From Dinoroseobacter sp034111085 (GTDB taxonomy: Bacteria > Pseudomonadota > Alphaproteobacteria > Rhodobacterales > Rhodobacteraceae), in contig JAWUXZ010000055.1 of NCBI GenBank assembly GCA_034111085.1, positions 1 to 18,824 of the forward strand: a DNA stretch of 18,824 bases, read 5' to 3'. The position numbers and the translations under genes are program-made. The notes beneath the pieces were generated by a model. It saw nothing but the letters and a program-made list of their open reading frames with translations, did no database searches and had not been told where the DNA came from. Shown here piece after piece: positions 14,520 through 18,824 of this stretch. Within the stretch, counting starts at the first letter, position 1. The number at the start of each line of letters is the position of its first letter.

Positions 14520-16106
14520 CTACGCCATCCAAGTCTTATGCGGGGCCAGACCGTTCATAACTTCCTGGATCCCGTCTGCCTCCCAACCTTGAACGTCGTC
14601 CGAAACTGCCTCAACAAAGTCGTTGAACATTGGACAGATCAGGCCGCCTTCATTGTGCACGATCGTTCCCATCTCAGAGTAGATGCCTTTGCGCTTGGCC
14701 TGGTCAAGTTCAGCCCGTGCCGACAACAGCAAGCTGTCGAAGTTGTCGTCAAAAAAGCGCGTGTCGTTCCAGTCAGCACTCGACAGATATGCTGTGGAAT
14801 ACATCTGGTCCTGAACAGGACGCCCGCCCCAGTAGGACGCACAGAACGGTTGGACGTTCCAGACTTCAGACCAGTAGCCATCATTTGGCTCACGCTTGAT
14901 CTCAAGAGGAATGCCAGCGGCTGCTGCCGATTGCTGGAACAAGGCCGCTGCGTCAACGGCACCCGGGAATGCACCATCTGCGACGCGTAGGATGATTGGG
15001 CTACCGTCATGGCCCGACTTTGCATAGTGCTCTGCAGCTTTTTCCGGATCGTAGGTGCGCTGCTCCAAGCTGTCGTCAAACAGCGGGTAGGCCGCATTGA
15101 TCGGAATGTCATTGCCGACAGAACCATAGCCCTGCAGAATTTTCTCAACCATATCTTCACGGTCGATCGCATATTTCAGTGCAAGACGCAGATCGTTGTT
15201 TGCGAAGGGCTCGGTGTCGCAATGCATGATGAACACATAGTGGCCGCGTCCTGATACGTTTTTGACTTCCAGACCTGCAGAACGTGACAAAAGCCGCGCA
15301 ACTTTGGGCTCAACGCGGTTGGCAATGTGGACCTGCCCCGATTGGACAGCTGCCATACGCGCAGTCGAGTCGTTGATAACGAGGAACTCGACGTTGTCAT
15401 AGTGACCGCGCGAGTCGTCCCAGTAGTTGGCGTGCTTCTCGAAGGTGTGACGAACGCCTGGCTCGTTCACGATAATCTTGTAGGCTCCTGCACCGATGCC
15501 ATCGGCAGGGTTTTCCCGGCCGCCATCTGGTTGGATCTGCAAGTGATAGTCAGCCATCAGATATGGAAGGTCGGCATTGGCCGTTGCCAGCGTTACAGCA
15601 ACATAATCGCCGTCTTTCCTAATCTCTTCGATACCCTGCATGATACCGAGTGCACCCGATTGTGAATCCTCGTCCGAATGGCGCTGGAGCGTGGCGATCA
15701 CATCGTCAGCCGTCAGGGTCTTGCCGTTGTGGAACTCAACATCCTTGCGGATTTTGAACATCCAAGTCTTGGCATCTGGTGTGCTTTCAACACTTTCGGC
15801 AATGCGCATGTCCAAGCCACCATCGGCCGTCACATCAACGAGCGTTTCGCCCAGTGTACGTGTCAGATGAAACGGAACCTGGCTTGCAGCAACTGCGGGG
15901 TCGAGGCTGTTGGTGCTCTCACCACCGCCGAGACCCATGATCAGAGTGCCACCTTTGACCGGGCCAGCAGCGTGAACTGCAGTTGCCAGTAGTGTATTGG
16001 CCATGCCTGCGGTCAGTCCGAGCGCACCTGCGCGGCCCAGAAATGCGCGGCGACTGTGTTTGCCACGTGCGGCGCGGTTCGCCAGATATTTCAGTTCATC
16101 ATTCAT
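14520..16106 (-). CDS. ABC binding protein, family 5 (DppA-like), Tat-exported
   Basis: Periplasmic peptide/nickel-type substrate-binding protein of 528 residues. The N-terminus has a twin-arginine signal, S-R-R-A-F-L-G at 18-24, a weakly hydrophobic helix and a V-H-A cleavage site near residue 46. Export is therefore predicted to be folded, through Tat. The mature protein starts G-G-T-L-I-M-G-L-G-G and contains the family features: V-E-F-H-N-G-K-T-L-T-A-D-D-V in domain I, and L-R-L-A-L-K-Y-A-I-D-R-E-D-M in the central region. I chose the ATG at 16106 (GGGAG seven bases upstream), which starts just before the Tat motif; an in-frame ATG at 16184 has no site. The ligand cannot be read from sequence. 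The upstream S15-type hydrolase suggests a peptide or N-acyl compound. Confidence 0.96.
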   Translation of the reverse strand: MNDELKYLANRAARGKHSRRAFLGRAGALGLTAGMANTLLATAVHAAGPVKGGTLIMGLGGGESTNSLDPAVAASQVPFHLTRTLGETLVDVTADGGLDMRIAESVESTPDAKTWMFKIRKDVEFHNGKTLTADDVIATLQRHSDEDSQSGALGIMQGIEEIRKDGDYVAVTLATANADLPYLMADYHLQIQPDGGRENPADGIGAGAYKIIVNEPGVRHTFEKHANYWDDSRGHYDNVEFLVINDSTARMAAVQSGQVHIANRVEPKVARLLSRSAGLEVKNVSGRGHYVFIMHCDTEPFANNDLRLALKYAIDREDMVEKILQGYGSVGNDIPINAAYPLFDDSLEQRTYDPEKAAEHYAKSGHDGSPIILRVADGAFPGAVDAAALFQQSAAAAGIPLEIKREPNDGYWSEVWNVQPFCASYWGGRPVQDQMYSTAYLSSADWNDTRFFDDNFDSLLLSARAELDQAKRKGIYSEMGTIVHNEGGLICPMFNDFVEAVSDDVQGWEADGIQEVMNGLAPHKTWMA

Positions 16107-16133
16107 GTATTTTCTCCCTGAAAATTTGTTTGA

Positions 16134-16152
16134 TTTTTTTTTAGCATATGCT
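16134..16152. promoter_or_regulatory. A-tract and palindrome before binding protein gene
   Basis: A perfect palindrome agcatatgct (16143-16152) abuts a run of nine T on the plus strand (16134-16142), that is A9 in the mRNA sense. It lies about 28 bases upstream of the binding protein start, within the 102-base gap after the hydrolase gene. It could mark an internal promoter, an RNA processing site or an sRNA target. Nothing in the sequence decides. Confidence 0.3.
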
Positions 16153-16208
16153 GCAACGGCCCATATCGCTACCCCGGAATTCAAAGAACGCTACTTCGCG
16201 CTTTTGTC

Positions 16209-18200
16209 TCAAAGACCGTTCCGCAGAACTTGGTCCTCAATATCACGTTCAAGGACGAGCGCGCCGCCCTCCCAAGCTTCAAGACGCGCGCGCAGAAAAA
16301 AGTGTGTCGAATCAGACCACATCTCTGAGAATGTCTCGGTACGAAGCTCCAATCCATCGCGGTGGATCTCTTCTGTCCAATGCAATGTGCTGCGTGCAGA
16401 CAACGGTTCAGCGGGATTGATCTCCCAAAGTTCCCGGGCAATCGAGCCCGAAATCAGTCCATGCTCCATGTTCTCGTACAGGCCGAAATCGTCTTCGACA
16501 ATCAGGCGTACTTTTCCAGTTTGATGGTCCGTCTCTGTGCGCCGGACATGCGCGGTTGGGCGAATTTCACGCCGCTGGAGAGGTGCAGCCACCTCTGCAG
16601 GCTCGAACTCCCATTCCGCCTCGCCCGCTCCAGTGTGTACCGGCAACTTCAAAGCTCCGCCGGTCAGCTCGAATGTGGTTGTTTCAGGCGAGGGCCAAAT
16701 CATTGGCCAATATGCCGAGGACACAGCAACACGAAGCCGGTGCCCTTCTGGCAAACGGTACGCGATATGATCCAACGAAACGTCGACTTCATAATCCTGC
16801 CCTGGCTCCAGTGGCGCGACTTGATCATGGCCACCTAAATGGGTCAGGTTCAAAACGCCCCAAGTTATCCGGGTAGACGCCCCGTCTGGATGAAGATGGT
16901 TAAGCCGAACAGCAAGCTGAGCAACCGGCTTGTCGGATCTCAAACGCAACCGAAGCGTAGGTGCTCCGACGATATCGGTCTGCGCCATGGGCTCTGAATC
17001 AAAGCACGCCGAAAGCGCATCATCGGACCGTTGATCGCCCGGCATTTCGGGGCCTAACCAAATCGCGCAATATTCTCCGCCATTCATACCGCAATGATGG
17101 GGCGAAGAGAGGCGCTGTTGAAAATGCCCGCCCGAGCCCAAAGTGCCTGATCCAAGCGGTAAGGTTTGAAGTTGGACACGCTGCGTGGGCCATTCATCCT
17201 CAGCAAGCCAGCGCCCCGGTCGGTGATCGTACCAAGCAGCAGGGCGAACGCCGTCCATTAAGTAAGGTCGGTAAGCTGGATCAGCCTCGACCCCAGTTTC
17301 TATCCCTTTTAGCCATTTGTCCCACCATCGTCGCGCTTCTTGCAAAAAGCCGATCCGAGGTTGAGGAACAGCAAAATGCGGGTATTTGTGAACCCAAGGC
17401 CCGACGAGCCCTTTTACGGGTGCCTGCAAGTTTTCCACCAACGTCGGAACTGCATTTTTGTAGGCATCCCCCCAACCGCCAACCGCCAGCACCGCAGCTT
17501 TGATCGCGCTGTAGTCTTCGCATACCGAGCCGTGCTGCCAATATGCATCTCGGGTCTGGTGGCGCAGCCAAGTCGCTGGAAGAAACGGCTCGGCCTCTAG
17601 CCGCTCGAGCCATACTTGGCGCCAATCGGTAAGCATTGCCGGATCCGGCGGGCGCGAGGAATATGCCCACATCGTCGCCCCCCAGCCGAGATTTTCGTTC
17701 AGCAGGCAGCCGCCCTTGTAGTGGATGTCATCGGCATAACGGTCAACGGTAGAACAAAGGGTCACAACGGCCTTCAACGCAGGAGGTGCCAGAGCGGCAA
17801 CCTGAAGGCCATTGAAGCCCCCCCAACTGATACCCATCATCCCGACAGAACCGTTGCACCAAGGTTGTGCCGCGATCCAAGCTATAACCTCACATGCATC
17901 CTTAAGTTCTTGTTTGGAATACTCATCGTCCATCAAACCGTCGCTATCGCCTGAGCCTCGCATGTCGACCCGCAGGCAAGCATACCCATGACCGGCGAAC
18001 CAGGGATGAGTCATCGCATCGCGTACGGCTGTGCCGTCACGTTTTCGGTAAGGGAGAAATTCGAGGATCGCCGGCACGCGCTCCAACTCTGCGTTCACCG
18101 GCATCCATGCGCGCGACGACAGCCGACAGCCGTCTGACATCATGATTCCCAAATCTGGGTCTTCAACAACTGTGTGAGGGAAGTCGGTTACGATGCGCAT
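16209..18200 (-). CDS. CocE/NonD-type serine hydrolase (S15 family)
   Basis: A 663-residue hydrolase of the X-Pro dipeptidyl-peptidase / cocaine-esterase / glutaryl-7-ACA-acylase group. The alpha/beta-hydrolase core has nucleophile S125 in G-I-S-W-G-G, a likely acid D245 in G-G-W-G-D and a likely base H271 in G-P-W-V-H. R-V-D-M-R-G-S-G-D-S-D-G near 78-88 is the family's second strand signature. The C-terminal ~250 residues form the jelly-roll XPD-C domain (T-L-R-L-R-L-R-S-D and later strands). No signal peptide, so it acts in the cytoplasm. The start at 18200 has GGAGG six bases upstream. It is the first gene of a same-strand cluster with a peptide-type ABC importer 102 bases downstream, suggesting it cleaves the imported compound. 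Peptidase, amidase and esterase are all possible. Confidence 0.93.
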   Translation of the reverse strand: MRIVTDFPHTVVEDPDLGIMMSDGCRLSSRAWMPVNAELERVPAILEFLPYRKRDGTAVRDAMTHPWFAGHGYACLRVDMRGSGDSDGLMDDEYSKQELKDACEVIAWIAAQPWCNGSVGMMGISWGGFNGLQVAALAPPALKAVVTLCSTVDRYADDIHYKGGCLLNENLGWGATMWAYSSRPPDPAMLTDWRQVWLERLEAEPFLPATWLRHQTRDAYWQHGSVCEDYSAIKAAVLAVGGWGDAYKNAVPTLVENLQAPVKGLVGPWVHKYPHFAVPQPRIGFLQEARRWWDKWLKGIETGVEADPAYRPYLMDGVRPAAWYDHRPGRWLAEDEWPTQRVQLQTLPLGSGTLGSGGHFQQRLSSPHHCGMNGGEYCAIWLGPEMPGDQRSDDALSACFDSEPMAQTDIVGAPTLRLRLRSDKPVAQLAVRLNHLHPDGASTRITWGVLNLTHLGGHDQVAPLEPGQDYEVDVSLDHIAYRLPEGHRLRVAVSSAYWPMIWPSPETTTFELTGGALKLPVHTGAGEAEWEFEPAEVAAPLQRREIRPTAHVRRTETDHQTGKVRLIVEDDFGLYENMEHGLISGSIARELWEINPAEPLSARSTLHWTEEIHRDGLELRTETFSEMWSDSTHFFLRARLEAWEGGALVLERDIEDQVLRNGL

Positions 18201-18667
18201 GCAATTCCTCCAGGCAAGTCTCTCAAACCCTTATAACGGCAAGATTTATCTTAGTATCCGGCAACATCTGTGGTTCGATTTATCACCTTAATCGACATTC
18301 TTACCTACAGTTCTCAAGTAAAATGTCCTCTCGCGGATTTTGTCGCTGTTTCGCACCCCGATCAAGCCTCTTTGGTCCAAACGGTACCGTTCAGGCACCG
18401 TGCCGAGAAAGAACGGGCGATGCTGGTGTGCTTCAAGCTGGTGCCTTTGGAGATGTGCGCACCTATTCTGCGTCATGCCTGCCGCGAAGACACATCGATA
18501 GTCTAGACATCACGGGAGTTGGCGCGGGTGCCTCAACAAGGCAAAGGCGGGCGAGAAAGGACACATAACATGCAGCCGCGAATTTGAACAAAGCGGACCT
18601 CTGCTGTGATAGCCTCCGCAGGCTGCATCCCAACCGGGCAATATCGGTTGTGGCTGGCACCCAAAGC
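18201..18667. other. Gene-free region upstream of the S15 hydrolase
   Basis: About 470 bases with no supported gene. Frames of 60-80 codons on both strands lack family resemblance and ribosome binding sites. It should contain the promoter of the hydrolase/ABC operon. Visible signals near the gene are a palindrome aagat-tt-atctt (18241-18252) and a repeated octamer gatttatc (18243-18250 and 18277-18284). Confidence 0.45.
18241..18284. promoter_or_regulatory. Possible operator: repeated GATTTATC and palindrome
   Basis: Two identical octamers gatttatc start 34 bases apart (18243 and 18277), about three helical turns. The first lies inside a palindrome aagat-tt-atctt (18241-18252). They are 41-84 bases upstream of the hydrolase start, where a regulator controlling the operon would bind. 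AT-rich sequence makes chance repeats possible. Confidence 0.3.
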
Positions 18668-18700
18668 AAAATCCCCGCCGCCAACTGACCGCAGGGATTT
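18668..18700 (-). terminator. Intrinsic terminator of rpsU
   Basis: On the minus strand, arms aaatccctgc and gcggggattt form ten pairs (one G-U) around a 12-base loop, followed by tttgcttt. It begins about 32 bases after the rpsU stop codon. This is the clearest Rho-independent terminator in the window. Confidence 0.72.
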
Positions 18701-18731
18701 CAAATTTGTCAAATTAACAGAGTGGCTTAGT

Positions 18732-18824
18732 CTACGCTTCACGCTCAGCTTTTTTGCGCGCCAATTTTCGGGCCCGGCGGACTGCCTCGGCCTTATTGCG
18801 GACTTTCTTCTCTGACGGTTTCTC
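18732..18824 (-). CDS. rpsU: Ribosomal protein bS21, C-terminal part
   Basis: The last 30 codons of a gene running off the right edge, with its stop codon at 18732-18734. The residues start E-K-P-S-E-K-K and continue through R-R-A-R-K-L-A-R-K-K-A to the end, matching the strongly basic C-terminus of alphaproteobacterial small-subunit protein bS21, usually ~68 residues. bS21 binds the 30S platform near the 3' end of 16S rRNA and aids initiation. The start lies outside the window. An intrinsic terminator follows, so it does not read through into the hydrolase operon. It is a core gene and anchors this otherwise accessory region to the chromosome. Confidence 0.9.
   Translation of the reverse strand, partial: EKPSEKKVRNKAEAVRRARKLARKKAEREA

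Noticed and set aside
18270..18568. Plus-strand frames of 78-81 codons upstream of the S15 hydrolase
   Set aside because: No recognisable family, no ribosome site, and they lie in what should be the operon's control region.
18533..18815. Frames on both strands across the rpsU terminator
   Set aside because: The interval is explained by the rpsU 3' end and its hairpin; the frames have no protein-like pattern.
1..18824. CRISPR array, tRNA, rRNA, phage or insertion-sequence genes
   Set aside because: No regularly spaced repeats, cloverleaf sequences, transposase or integrase motifs, or long terminal inverted repeats were seen on reading both strands.

Overview
The window looks like chromosomal DNA of a marine-type alphaproteobacterium, most likely Rhodobacterales (Roseobacter group). 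The evidence is a complete TAXI-type TRAP transporter with its DUF1850 partner, a 184-residue RegA/PrrA/ActR-type response regulator, a dipeptide-type ABC transporter with fused ATPases, and an alphaproteobacterial-style C-terminus of ribosomal protein bS21 at the right edge. No rRNA, tRNA, CRISPR array, phage gene or intact insertion sequence was seen.

Left part (1-3056). The first ~1.1 kb is poorly coding. It holds a truncated small periplasmic-type protein gene (minus strand) and a possible scrap of an ABC ATPase. Then comes an M20D amidohydrolase resembling AbgA (1173-2465, plus), a stem-loop with a GCAA loop, and a small two-helix membrane protein on the minus strand.

Middle (3057-9666). 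A LysR regulator is divergent from a glutaryl-CoA dehydrogenase gene (gcdH), the step that takes glutaryl-CoA to crotonyl-CoA in lysine/tryptophan/glutarate breakdown. Convergent with gcdH is a minus-strand TRAP operon in the order TAXI binding protein, DUF1850 protein, fused DctQM-type permease. The first two genes share a 4-base GTGA overlap and the last two are 9 bases apart. Upstream of it, in the same direction, is an orphan RegA/PrrA-like response regulator with no histidine kinase beside it.

Right part (9667-18824). An alpha/beta hydrolase on the plus strand faces a large minus-strand cluster: CocE/S15-type serine hydrolase, Tat-exported family 5 binding protein, two permeases and one double-ATPase protein. 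The tight overlaps point to an operon that imports a peptide-like or acylated compound and cleaves it in the cytoplasm. The right edge has the last 30 codons of rpsU (minus) with a clear intrinsic terminator, followed by ~470 bases without genes before the S15 hydrolase.

Overall this is a nutrient-acquisition region: two transport systems, three hydrolases, an acyl-CoA dehydrogenase and two regulators, next to a core ribosomal gene. I see no clearly new system. The items most worth following are the orphan regulator next to the TAXI/DUF1850 transporter, the hydrolase-linked peptide ABC operon, and the apparent erosion around the M20 gene.
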